This document shows positions 37,617-46,086 of a DNA stretch of 64,000 nucleotides, one piece after another. The DNA comes from JABDMH01 sp050298535 (lineage in GTDB: Bacteria > Bacteroidota > Bacteroidia > Chitinophagales > Saprospiraceae), in contig JBNKUI010000030.1 of NCBI GenBank assembly GCA_050298535.1, positions 62,001 to 126,000 of the forward strand. The letters are read 5' to 3'. The notes beneath the pieces are model-generated. The model saw nothing but the letters and a program-made list of their open reading frames with translations, did no database searches and was not told the DNA's origin. Within the stretch, counting starts at the first letter, position 1. The number at the start of each line of letters is the position of its first letter. The position numbers were made by a program, and so were the translations under genes.

Positions 37617-38639
37617 CTAGAAAATCACACTCGTTTTTGATGAAAGTATTCTTTTTAATTCAGGTGTTGTTTCTGCATCGATCAAATTGAGGGCTTTCAC
37701 ATGACAGAGTTTTTCAACCAGATTAATGCCAGCCAATGTATTGGTTGCAATTCCAGTAACTATATCCGGGGTTAAATTAAAAGCATTCATCAATCCCAGC
37801 ACGGCATAAGGATCTGATGCAGCCAGTACGGTACACTTAACGTGTTCACGCAGTGCCTCTATGGCGATGTCTCCATTATAGGGTTCCAGAGGAGATGACC
37901 CGATTTCTATAATGGCAATATCTGCATGACAGGAAGCAATCCTGGATAACAATTGCTGTAAGATTTTTCGATACTTATCTCTGGGATATATTGAAGAAGG
38001 CAAACCAACATCAACAAAATCAAACACATCATCTGCGCCTACATCCTTTATGGCCAATATATCCTGATACCTTCCCGCACCCGCCAGTTTAGCGCCCACA
38101 ACTTTGCAGCCAGCAGACTTGAACAAATTGGTTACGATGCGTGCAGAAGTAGTTTTTCCTGCCGACATAGATGTACCGACAAATAGTACGACAGGGGTCT
38201 CAAAAGGCATGTCTTCTACAGGTTGTACAAAGCTACCCATCGTGATTTTTTGTCGATCTCGAAAGACATGGCCCAAGTAAGTGACCCGTTTCAAATTAGG
38301 GATAAACGTAGATTTTGATGTCAGTTTACCAAGAAGTCCTGCACCTGTCAGCAAGTGCATAGTAAGATCATCCTTTACCTCGCGCCAGGTACCTGTGGCC
38401 TCCAGTGTAGCATAGCGTTCACCCAAGGCTCCCACCACAAGTTCGCCGCCCATTACTCCTCGCATCCTGCCATTGGGAAGTTCCAATTTCAGTGTAGTGC
38501 TACCGGGATCTACAATCTCAGTAACCACATAGTCACCGGTATCCCAATGTTCACGTGCCAATTTTTTCACCTCGAATTCCCGTTCTTCAAGATCAGATAT
38601 TCGAGTTAAAGAAGTAAAGATGTACGGAAGATTTTTCAC
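37617..38639 (-). CDS. P-loop NTPase, DUF1611/MobB-like
   Basis: A 340-residue cytosolic protein, last gene of a three-gene operon. The N-terminal 145 residues are a small beta-rich domain (DYVVTEIVDPGSTTLKLELP). A P-loop ATPase domain follows, with Walker A VLFVGTSMSAGKTTSARIV (155-163) and a downstream ADIAIIEIGSSPLEPYNGDI that resembles Walker B. The sequence VVGAKLAGAGRYQD is like that of DUF1611 and MobB-type proteins, which couple a nucleotide to a small-molecule ligase or cofactor reaction. The exact reaction is not known. A decayed copy of its 3' end lies at 26891-26958. Confidence 0.6.
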   Translation of the reverse strand: MKNLPYIFTSLTRISDLEEREFEVKKLAREHWDTGDYVVTEIVDPGSTTLKLELPNGRMRGVMGGELVVGALGERYATLEATGTWREVKDDLTMHLLTGAGLLGKLTSKSTFIPNLKRVTYLGHVFRDRQKITMGSFVQPVEDMPFETPVVLFVGTSMSAGKTTSARIVTNLFKSAGCKVVGAKLAGAGRYQDILAIKDVGADDVFDFVDVGLPSSIYPRDKYRKILQQLLSRIASCHADIAIIEIGSSPLEPYNGDIAIEALREHVKCTVLAASDPYAVLGLMNAFNLTPDIVTGIATNTLAGINLVEKLCHVKALNLIDAETTPELKRILSSKTSVIF

Positions 38640-39820
38640 ATTTCTTCAATTGTATTTTCCACAGAATCAGAAAGCATCAACAGGGTGAGTAGGGCCGTGC
38701 GCTCGATCAGTTGCTCGGAGAATATGAATTCGTGGCTGGCGTGGGCTCCATCTCCTGTGGTTCCCAATCCGTCCAGGGTTGCCGTGTAGGAACTGGTCGT
38801 ATTGCCATCAGATCCACCTCCAGCCATCGCCTCTTCCAGGTCTATTCCAAGCAACAGCGCTTTCGACCTTGCTAGTTTCCAAAGTGTTTGGTTACGCAAG
38901 GTTCGTTCCATGGGAGGTCTACCTATGCCCCCTTCAATTTTGATTTTCACATCGGACATGGTAGGTGTCAGTCCCAGAATCTTGTCCGTAATTGCCCTGC
39001 CATCTTCATACGTCCTGACACGGACATCCACAACTGCTTTGCTTTCAGGTGCCACGACATTAGGAGAGATGCCGCCCTGGATGGTGCCCACATTTACAGT
39101 GATTCCCTTGTCCAGATCATTCATAGCATATAATCTTTGCACCTGATGGGATAATTCGACGATCGCATTGACACCTTTTCCAGGATCCAGCCCGGCATGG
39201 GCCGCTTTTCCTATTACAGTAATTTCAAAACGTCCCAGTCCCTTTCTGGAGGTCTTGAGTTTTCCTTCCAAACCCAGAGGGGGTTCCATAACGAAGGCAC
39301 GTTCCGAAATCCTGGCTAATCGTTCAATGGCATACCTGCTTTCTCTACTGCCAATTTCCTCATCGGAATTAATCAGGATGACAGGACAAAGTGAGAGATC
39401 CATTTCGTTTGCTTCAATAGTTTTAAGGGCAAAAATCAACTGGGTCAACCCCGCTTTCATGTCATAGATACCAGGTCCAGTCATTTTCCCCCCCTGCTGC
39501 ACAATGGGCATTTGTTTAATGCTATCTTTTTGCCATACGGTATCACAGTGTCCCAAAAGTAATTGTAAGGGTTGCGCTTTATTTCGCTGGTTAGGCCTTG
39601 CATAGAGAAATCCTCCGGTAATCTTTCCAGGTACATATTCAGTATAAAAATCTAATGCATTCAGTTTAGTCTCCAGGTACTTCAAAATCACCCTTTGAGA
39701 ACTGGCATCACGAGATGGCGATTCGAGATTAACCAACTCCTTTAACACAACCATTATCTCGGTCTCCATGGATTGCAGATAATCCATGATCAATTTGGTA
39801 ATATGGGCATCATCTTTCAT
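38636..39820 (-). CDS. M20 family metallopeptidase (CPG2/glutamate-carboxypeptidase-like)
   Basis: Zn-dependent exopeptidase/amidohydrolase of 394 residues, middle gene of the operon. Metal ligands and catalytic residues are visible: LLLGHCDTVW (His, Asp), GPGIYDMKAG (bridging Asp), NSDEEIGSRES (catalytic Glu pair), the dimerisation domain GRFEITVIGKAAHAGLDPGK, and a C-terminal GDGAHASHEF (His). The closest recognised type is carboxypeptidase G2/ArgE-like enzymes cleaving C-terminal Glu or acyl-amino acids. It overlaps both neighbours by 4 bp (ATGA-type), so translation is coupled. Confidence 0.9.
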   Translation of the reverse strand: MKDDAHITKLIMDYLQSMETEIMVVLKELVNLESPSRDASSQRVILKYLETKLNALDFYTEYVPGKITGGFLYARPNQRNKAQPLQLLLGHCDTVWQKDSIKQMPIVQQGGKMTGPGIYDMKAGLTQLIFALKTIEANEMDLSLCPVILINSDEEIGSRESRYAIERLARISERAFVMEPPLGLEGKLKTSRKGLGRFEITVIGKAAHAGLDPGKGVNAIVELSHQVQRLYAMNDLDKGITVNVGTIQGGISPNVVAPESKAVVDVRVRTYEDGRAITDKILGLTPTMSDVKIKIEGGIGRPPMERTLRNQTLWKLARSKALLLGIDLEEAMAGGGSDGNTTSSYTATLDGLGTTGDGAHASHEFIFSEQLIERTALLTLLMLSDSVENTIEEM

Positions 39821-40428
39821 CGCGTGAAGTCTTTCGGGAATGGAAAATTGTAGGTATTTGAAATATTTGCAAATCGACCCATGGCGATGTAGGCCAATAA
39901 AGGATGCTCTTGCAACTGCTCTGCTTCATCAAGCTCGGAAACCCTCAGATAATCACTATGTACAAATGCTTTTCTAATAGATCCTGTGATCAAACTGTTT
40001 TCGCCAAAACCATCTACAATTTTGAAGAGGTCACATTCGAAGTATAGGTAGGCATCAGATAAAACTGGTACATCCATGCTGGTAGCCTGAGCAACAGGGA
40101 GGGCTTCGATTATGCTCTCGGATTTTGAAATTCCATCCGTGCGTGGCGAAGCACTTAAAGAAGTGGTTATGATCTGATCCGGAGTAGGAAAACTTACCGT
40201 AAAGCATTTGTATTTTTTAACATTATGATAGGTGCTGTGATTTGGAGTGCATACGAACCCAAAATAATTGTCAAATCCCATCGGAGTAGCCATGTGCTTC
40301 GGGGCTAAATCGTATCCATTGCTTTCCTGCGTGCCAATGATCACCAAAGGCGCTACCATGAAGGTGCGGTCCCAGATTGGGGTGCTGACATCAAGTTGCA
40401 CAAGATCAGTCTCCACTAACTTTTGCAT
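39817..40428 (-). CDS. flavin reductase-like, FMN-binding domain protein
   Basis: About 203 residues. The start is placed at the ATG at 40428 (MQKLVETDLVQLDV); the open frame reaches 40500 only with a TTG. A flavin-reductase/FMN-binding split barrel is indicated by MVAPLVIIGTQESNGYDLAP, FGFVCTPNHSTYHNVKKYKC, FTVSFPTPDQIITTSLSASP and LYFECDLFKIVDGFGENSLI. Such proteins bind FMN and reduce flavin or an organic substrate. It is first in the operon with the M20 peptidase and the NTPase, which suggests a joint pathway for a small peptide-like or folate-like molecule; this is inference. Confidence 0.8.
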   Translation of the reverse strand: MQKLVETDLVQLDVSTPIWDRTFMVAPLVIIGTQESNGYDLAPKHMATPMGFDNYFGFVCTPNHSTYHNVKKYKCFTVSFPTPDQIITTSLSASPRTDGISKSESIIEALPVAQATSMDVPVLSDAYLYFECDLFKIVDGFGENSLITGSIRKAFVHSDYLRVSELDEAEQLQEHPLLAYIAMGRFANISNTYNFPFPKDFTR

Positions 40429-40614
40429 ATTGTCGTATTCTAATTTTTTTGGCTCTTTTGCTTCGATACTAAAGCTCAAAGAATGGTATGCGAACTGCAA
40501 TGACCAGGGTCATTTACGATCAGGATATGGATCTGGATGGGTCAGACATTCTTTAATTCTATAAGAAGAGTGAAAAGAGAGATTACTTTCAAATTATTCA
40601 GGAAGACTAAGAGC

Positions 40615-40622
40615 TAGATTTG
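40615..40622 (+). promoter_or_regulatory. Bacteroidota -7 element of DUF6090 paralogue 5
   Basis: TAGATTTG matches TAnnTTTG and lies 11 nt before the ATG at 40634. The expected -33 TTTG is not at the usual distance (a TTTC is somewhat farther). Confidence 0.4.
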
Positions 40623-40633
40623 TATCTTCCTAA

Positions 40634-41434
40634 ATGTTCACATTTCTTCGAAAGATCAGGAAATCATTGATCGAGACGGGATCCGCTCGAAAGTATCTTC
40701 TCTATGCTATTGGAGAGATTTTTCTTGTTATGATAGGAATAATCTTAGCACTACAAGTTAACAACTGGAATGTGGACAGGTTGGCGAAACTTGAAGAGAA
40801 AAAGCTGTATTGTACGATACACCAGGAGATGGAGTTGTATTATTTCTACCAGGAACAAGGACATGATCGATATGCCGAAATATTCTCGGCGGCTGAGCAA
40901 CTGTTGCTTCTAATTAACGATCCCTCCATTGAAAGCTCAGAGGAACAAATAGATGAATATCTTTCTGAACTCGGCAGGCGTTGGTTAACCGGTGCCGGCT
41001 CTATAACCAACATCTACGATTTATTGATAAGTTCAGGAAAACTGGAACTACTGACCTCTGAGGATATAAAAGAGAACCTGAGAAATCTAAATTCACATCT
41101 TGAGTACATGTTTACTTTCGAAGAACTTCAGGCCTATTTTGTGGACAACCGACTCAATCCTTACCTTGATACGTATATAGATCGAATTTCCACATATTCC
41201 AAAAAATTCGATTTACATGAGTCTCTCTACAGTAGTCGGTTTGAAACCTCCTATCAAACTCTTCGTGACAGCAGGGAATTTGCCAACCTGTTGATTGAAT
41301 TGATTAAACATTCAAGAACACTCGTGCAGATATATGAGAGGATGGGATCTTTAATTACAAAGATAGATTCTATTGCCGTCCAAAATTGTCCATCCATCAC
41401 TAGTAGTGATAATGAACTCCAATTAGTACAATAA
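40634..41434 (+). CDS. DUF6090 family membrane protein (paralogue 5)
   Basis: A 266-residue member of the family: MFTFLRKIRKSLIETGSARK, YLLYAIGEIFLVMIGIILAL, QVNNWNVDRLAK, with one transmembrane helix at about 24-44. The C-terminal part (KLYCTIHQEMELYYFYQEQG) is helical and unlike the siblings. Together with paralogue 6, which begins 242 bp downstream on the same strand, it forms a tandem pair. The -7 element close to the start suggests its own promoter. Confidence 0.85.
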   Translation: MFTFLRKIRKSLIETGSARKYLLYAIGEIFLVMIGIILALQVNNWNVDRLAKLEEKKLYCTIHQEMELYYFYQEQGHDRYAEIFSAAEQLLLLINDPSIESSEEQIDEYLSELGRRWLTGAGSITNIYDLLISSGKLELLTSEDIKENLRNLNSHLEYMFTFEELQAYFVDNRLNPYLDTYIDRISTYSKKFDLHESLYSSRFETSYQTLRDSREFANLLIELIKHSRTLVQIYERMGSLITKIDSIAVQNCPSITSSDNELQLVQ

Positions 41435-41676
41435 AATGATTACCTACTGAGAGAATTAAGAGATGATTTATGAATCCTCATACCACATAGATTAATTACT
41501 CAATGGCCACTTTTAACGTTTGGAGATTGGATTATACCTTATTAATAATTCGGCAGCTCATTGTTTCGAAATACTAAATTGAGTAGGAGCGCACCGATCG
41601 TATAATTTGGGCACAAGAAATGAGTTCAATTAAATCATTTTGCTGCACCACATGATCGTTTTATAAAATTTAGATT

Positions 41677-42396
41677 ATGCTCACTTTTTTCAGAAGAATC
41701 AGGAAATCATTGATCGAATCAGGACCATTTAAAAAGTATCTCCTGTATGCTATTGGAGAGATTGCCCTGGTAGTAATAGGTATCCTGATTGCCTTGCAAA
41801 TCAACAATTGGAATGAGTGGAAGAAGGACAGGATAAAAGAAATTGGGATCCTGGAAAGTCTTCGAGACAATCTTGCACTTATTGTGCAAACTGTTGAAGT
41901 TGATATTGAACATCTGCATACTCTTAACCATTCAGCTGAGATTGCCATTAAAGTTCTTGAAGAAAGGCTTCCCTTTGCTGACAGTCTAGGAGGACATTTT
42001 CATAATGCAAGAATAGCAAAAGATCAAATGAGCCTGTCGCAATCAGGATATGAACAATATAAGAATATCGGATATGACATTATTGCAGATGATGCTATAA
42101 AGCAGCAAGTGATCCATTATTTTGAATCAACTTTGCCAAAATGGTGGACGATCTATATGGAAGTGAATTACAAGAATGAATCCTTCTATGATTATCACGT
42201 CCCATTGTTCAATTATGAACCTTACACCCTTCGGCCAATTGATATAGAGTCTTTATACACAGACCAATATTTTCGGGGATGGTTAAAGGCCTACCAGGGT
42301 GGTAGAACAACGCTTGCTCAAATGGAGCAAGACCTAATTGAGGAAACAAATAAAGTGCTTCAGCACATCGAGACCAAACTGGCGAAAAAGTACTAA
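41677..42396 (+). CDS. DUF6090 family membrane protein (paralogue 6)
   Basis: A 239-residue protein: MLTFFRRIRKSLIESGPFKK, YLLYAIGEIALVVIGILIAL, QINNWNEWKKDR, then a divergent helical domain (ESLRDNLALIVQTVEVDIEH). Its 5' end is the closest relative of the remnant at 23466-23640. The upstream sequence ataaaatttagatt is similar to that before pgm. The function is unknown; as in the siblings, the conserved block is the membrane anchor while the outer domain varies. Confidence 0.85.
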   Translation: MLTFFRRIRKSLIESGPFKKYLLYAIGEIALVVIGILIALQINNWNEWKKDRIKEIGILESLRDNLALIVQTVEVDIEHLHTLNHSAEIAIKVLEERLPFADSLGGHFHNARIAKDQMSLSQSGYEQYKNIGYDIIADDAIKQQVIHYFESTLPKWWTIYMEVNYKNESFYDYHVPLFNYEPYTLRPIDIESLYTDQYFRGWLKAYQGGRTTLAQMEQDLIEETNKVLQHIETKLAKKY

Positions 42397-42567
42397 AACT
42401 GTTCCCTACTTACCAAAAGGTAGCAGGGAAATATTGTGGTAAGGGATAGACATCAAACCGTCTTTTTGCCCAAAAGGTTTGGAAACTAGTTGATTTAAGG
42501 ATGGCTAATGTTAGAAAAATACCTTATCTTAATTAGGTATCTCGCTTATCAAATCTAACTACTGGCC

Positions 42568-43035
42568 ATGAAGAACTACCAGCAAAAATCAGTTGAGTCT
42601 ACCACATTTCAAAGAGACTTTAAGCCTTCTTCCGTGACTCGGTACATGACTTCACTCAATAATCTGATCACAGTGCATCGAGATACTTTGATCACTGAAG
42701 TGGTGGAGGTCCTATTGGAGAAAGAGATCACGGGAGTGCCAGTTCTTGATCACAGGGGAGGCTTGGTTGGATTGATCGATGATAAAGATTGCTTGAAGGT
42801 CTTGTTTGACATAGCCTATCATAATCATCCGGTCGAACAGTCAACAGCTGCCGATTACATGACCAGTGTTATGAAGACGATAACTACTGAAGCCAACATC
42901 GTTGAGGTTGCCGACGTCTTTCTACACACAAAGTATAAGCGCTTACTGGTGGTCGACGAGGGTGGTAACCTGAAGGGACAAATCAGCCGGCAGGACATCC
43001 TGCGTGCGATACGGGACTTCAATGATAATGCGTAA
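42568..43035 (+). CDS. CBS domain pair protein
   Basis: A 155-residue cytosolic protein made of two CBS domains: VTRYMTSLNNLITVHRDTLI to GVPVLDHRGGLVGLIDDKD, and ADYMTSVMKTITTEANIVEV to YKRLLVVDEGGNLKGQISRQ. Such pairs bind adenine nucleotides and act as energy or ligand sensors, but free-standing ones have no fixed target. There is no fused effector. The C-terminus (ILRAIRDFNDNA) is a typical CBS end. Confidence 0.92.
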   Translation: MKNYQQKSVESTTFQRDFKPSSVTRYMTSLNNLITVHRDTLITEVVEVLLEKEITGVPVLDHRGGLVGLIDDKDCLKVLFDIAYHNHPVEQSTAADYMTSVMKTITTEANIVEVADVFLHTKYKRLLVVDEGGNLKGQISRQDILRAIRDFNDNA

Positions 43036-43143
43036 CAAGGGTGTTCTCCAACAGCTACACTCGCTTTTTTGTCGCGACAGACCAGGACCCTATTGTGAGG
43101 GTAAAAATTTTATGCTAAAGTTTATATATTCTAATTAAGATTC

Positions 43144-43151
43144 TATCTTTG
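43144..43151 (+). promoter_or_regulatory. -7 promoter element upstream of tRNA-His
   Basis: TATCTTTG fits TAnnTTTG and lies about 148 bp before the tRNA. The intervening 150 nt hold no other tRNA, but include a second tggttgtagctc at 43211-43222, identical to 12 nt at the 5' end of the tRNA gene. Confidence 0.45.
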
Positions 43152-43298
43152 CGCACCCTCCAAAGAGAGGATTTCTATACTGATCTTGTACAGATCTAAA
43201 ACTAACATACTGGTTGTAGCTCCCGCCTTCGTTACACTTCGTACGACCAGGCAGTTGGAACCAACTTCGCTAAAAAGACTAGCGAATAGAAATTATAT

Positions 43299-43373
43299 GG
43301 TGGTTGTAGCTCAGTTGGTTAGAGCGCTGGATTGTGGTTCCAGAGGTCGCGGGTTCAAATCCCGTCTTCCACC
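43299..43373 (+). tRNA. tRNA-His (GTG)
   Basis: A cloverleaf is visible: D-arm agctcagttggttagagc, an anticodon arm with loop ttgtggt (anticodon GTG), and a T-arm with loop ttcaaat. The extra 5' G at 43299 (G-1, opposite discriminator C) is the identity element of tRNA-His. No CCA is encoded. Odd: the acceptor stem GTGGTTG / CTTCCAC has two adjacent U-U mismatches (positions 5-68 and 6-67). The gene's 3' part is also the end of the reverse-strand recombinase ORF, so this is a likely integration site. Confidence 0.93.
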
Positions 43374-44945
43374 CTTGACGGGACCAGTAGATTGTTGCTG
43401 GTCCTTTTTTATTTCAATGGTTTCATAACTACTTGTTAGCCAGTCGTTTGCGACAAGATACTCATTCACCTCTTTAGTTAGAACTTTTCCACTCTCTTTG
43501 TCTATTGTAAATCCATCAGGAAACAACACTCGTAGCAGTTGATTTTTCTCCTTGATGGAACAATTATCGTAGATTGTAACAACATCTTTTAGAAGATTCA
43601 ATACTCTCGATTTGAATGACAGACCTTCTTTCAGTAATTCCTCCACTCTCATTAGTTCAACCTCAATTTCTGCTGTACGCTTTGTGAGGTTATCGCACAA
43701 TCTACTAAAGGTCTTCACGTCAATCTTGCCATCTGCATAGTCATTATCAATCTTCATTTGTCGCCCACTGATAGTTTTCAATTCTCCGCTAAACATCTTG
43801 CTTCTCTTAGTCATCTCCTTTGTGCTCTTCAAATGCAACTTGTCAAGCTCCTGCATCATGACGATGTAAGTCTCCTCTGGAAGTGTAAGCTCAGCGATCG
43901 CTTTCCTTGCTATACTGTGAGCGAGTTTAACAGGTATAATTATCCTGTTTTTCCCTTTGGGTGTTGAATAGTAATGATACTTACCTTTCTTTACCCGATA
44001 AGCAGTCATCATACTACCACTATGAGGACACTTTAAAACGCCTTTCAGGTAGTAATCTGAGTCCATTTTCCGATTGTTGGTAGTCCATGTTCGACCGAAA
44101 TTTGGTTGACGTGTATCTGAGATTACTGATTGGACCTGTGCAAACAATTCCTTGGATATGATTGGCTCATGCTTGCCATCCACAATCCTCGCACTATAGT
44201 CCTTGTAAGCCTTGATGTATAGACGTCCAGTATAAAAAAGATTCTTGAAAATTTTATAAAATGTACTCCTTGATACACCGAGATGATCACCATACTTTTT
44301 GAATAGCTCAGCTTGAGATATAGTGCCGCTAGAAAGTTGTTCAAAGCATGCAACTATTATTTTAGCCCTCTCAGAATCTGGGACGCAGATGGTTCCACGC
44401 TTACCGTTTCCATTGACACTTTCCAATGGAACCCTTATATAACCCACAGGAGCATTTCCCGTATGGTAACCCTCTAATTGACGTTGATACAAACCATCTT
44501 TTGTACGCTCGCTGATCTTAAGGGATTCGGTTTGAGCCATGGCATATTTCATTAGTAGCATCATGGGATGACTGGAATCACCATAGTCAACCCACTCATC
44601 AGTGAAATTAATTTCAACGTTCAGTTCACGGAACTTCTGAGTTACCATAAGGGCACCCATTGGATCTCGTCCAAACCTATCTTGCTTGTAGACCAATAAG
44701 TAATCGACCTGACCATGCAATCGCTCACACAACCTTACTGCTTTATCAAGTTCTGGTCTACTATTAAAACTGGTCCCTGTGATTGTATCCTGAAACTCTC
44801 CCAGGCAGTCCATACCATTTCGACTTGCAAAACCTCTGATCTCACGCATTTGATATTCGTGAGAGTTCCCATGCTTTTGTTGCTCTTCAGTTGAACACCT
44901 ACTATATGCGATATAGGTTTTACCCTTTAACTTGTCTTTAAGCAT
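43311..44945 (-). CDS. large serine recombinase (site-specific integrase)
   Basis: A 544-residue resolvase/invertase-type integrase. The N-terminal catalytic domain (1-150) has YIAYSRCSTEEQQKHGNS with nucleophile Ser18, then LVYKQDRFGRDPMG. The recombinase domain (170-270) has PVGYIRVP and SRSTFYKIFKNLFYTG. The zinc ribbon region KCPHSGSMMTAYRVKKGKYH lacks the second and later Cys residues of the usual ribbon, followed by a coiled-coil helix pair (370-450). The last ~25 codons (GGRRDLNPRPLEPQ) read antisense through the tRNA-His terminator and tRNA gene, where the stop lies. This is the hallmark of an element inserted at a tRNA 3' end. Confidence 0.9.
   Translation of the reverse strand: MLKDKLKGKTYIAYSRCSTEEQQKHGNSHEYQMREIRGFASRNGMDCLGEFQDTITGTSFNSRPELDKAVRLCERLHGQVDYLLVYKQDRFGRDPMGALMVTQKFRELNVEINFTDEWVDYGDSSHPMMLLMKYAMAQTESLKISERTKDGLYQRQLEGYHTGNAPVGYIRVPLESVNGNGKRGTICVPDSERAKIIVACFEQLSSGTISQAELFKKYGDHLGVSRSTFYKIFKNLFYTGRLYIKAYKDYSARIVDGKHEPIISKELFAQVQSVISDTRQPNFGRTWTTNNRKMDSDYYLKGVLKCPHSGSMMTAYRVKKGKYHYYSTPKGKNRIIIPVKLAHSIARKAIAELTLPEETYIVMMQELDKLHLKSTKEMTKRSKMFSGELKTISGRQMKIDNDYADGKIDVKTFSRLCDNLTKRTAEIEVELMRVEELLKEGLSFKSRVLNLLKDVVTIYDNCSIKEKNQLLRVLFPDGFTIDKESGKVLTKEVNEYLVANDWLTSSYETIEIKKDQQQSTGPVKGGRRDLNPRPLEPQSSALTN
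43381..43410 (+). terminator. terminator downstream of tRNA-His
   Basis: A 7-bp GC-rich stem (ggaccag / ctggtcc) with a 10-nt loop is followed by six T. It begins 8 nt after the tRNA and lies inside the 3' coding region of the recombinase on the opposite strand. Confidence 0.85.
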
Positions 44946-45048
44946 TGATTTTGAATTGATTGATAAAGAAGTGTTACGATGAGCCTACAGGTCTCTTTCA
45001 GCTCCCTATTTACTTCAGATTTTATTTTCTTCCCCATAACTTAGTTGT

Positions 45049-46056
45049 TTATAGATTTTTGCCATACAGTGTTTCTATCATTTCCCTGTTCTTTATTATA
45101 GCTTCTGCGTCATCTTTGGTTGCACTGTTCGTCAGTAGGTCTGCATAATTCAGTATCTTATGAACCACTCTACTGGATTCGGAGACTATAGATGAATTGT
45201 TGTCATTCCAGTACGGTCGAACGACTTCAATCCCTCCCTTGTCATCAACCGAGAGATGAAATTTTGATTTTAAAGCTCTTAGATTTACATCTGTATACAA
45301 TGTGAATTTTCTTGAATTGGCAGCATCCTTTGGTGTCTTAAGAGCACTCATATACCACTTTTCATTATCAGGAAGTTGCACTTTGTCACCATTTAGATTA
45401 AATCTACCTACCAGATATTTCTGCTTCAATGCAGTTTGGTAGAATTCTAGCCAAGTATCATAGAGTGTTTTTGTTTTTAACAACTTTCTTTCAGAATCCT
45501 CTTCAAGCAGAAATCCCAATTTTTCTAAATCTCGAAGTGTTTTACCAATACTACTTAACGCAACATTAGATTCAGCTGAAATATCTCTGTAGTTGCTATT
45601 TACAAGTGATGGATTGGCTAAAAGATTAATGATAATCTTCATACTACTGGTCCGATAGATTTTAACTGAATCACTCTGCCTGAAACTATGAGTTTCTTTC
45701 CCTTCGACGTGGATAAATAGGTTGCCATGTTGAACGTGGCAATTCCCAGAAGTTTCTAGATAATGTATTCCTTTTTGTACTAGTTCTTTCTTGATTCCTG
45801 GTGAGATATAGTTGGCAATCAGAATGAGTCCAAAATCTAGCTTTTGCATCATTAGAAATCTCAAATAGAAAGTTGGAGATATCGCTTTCACTTCAGACTT
45901 CAACTCAATCACCATTGAAACCACCTCGGATAACAAGCTAATGGTTAGTACCCCATCCGATGTTGGTAAACTAACATCATTGTGAAAGTCAATGTCTAGT
46001 CCTGATAGGTCTCTCAGATTCTTGATTGCTGTGGTGATAATACTACTCGACACCAT
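45049..46056 (-). CDS. AbiEi-family antitoxin-like transcriptional regulator
   Basis: A 335-residue protein resembling Bacteroidota 'type IV toxin-antitoxin AbiEi family' proteins. An N-terminal domain has VVSMVIELKSEVKAISPTFY and LILIANYISPGIKKELVQKG, then YLETSGNCHVQHGNLFIHVE. A winged helix follows at about 130-190 (MKIIINLLANPSLVNSNYRD, ISAESNVALSSIGKTLRDLE), and then a C-terminal region with YTDVNLRALKSKFHLSVDDK. No AbiEii nucleotidyltransferase toxin is next to it, so it may act as a stand-alone repressor of this element. It is divergent from the polymerase-like gene, and the 28-bp repeats between them are a plausible operator. Confidence 0.7.
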   Translation of the reverse strand: MVSSSIITTAIKNLRDLSGLDIDFHNDVSLPTSDGVLTISLLSEVVSMVIELKSEVKAISPTFYLRFLMMQKLDFGLILIANYISPGIKKELVQKGIHYLETSGNCHVQHGNLFIHVEGKETHSFRQSDSVKIYRTSSMKIIINLLANPSLVNSNYRDISAESNVALSSIGKTLRDLEKLGFLLEEDSERKLLKTKTLYDTWLEFYQTALKQKYLVGRFNLNGDKVQLPDNEKWYMSALKTPKDAANSRKFTLYTDVNLRALKSKFHLSVDDKGGIEVVRPYWNDNNSSIVSESSRVVHKILNYADLLTNSATKDDAEAIIKNREMIETLYGKNL

Positions 46057-46086
46057 ATGCTATTGAATTATTATTGTCTTAAATAA

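Noticed and set aside
43203..43255. A possible second tRNA upstream of tRNA-His
   Set aside because: Only 12 nt (tggttgtagctc) match the tRNA start. No anticodon arm or T-arm could be folded; at most a partial repeat.
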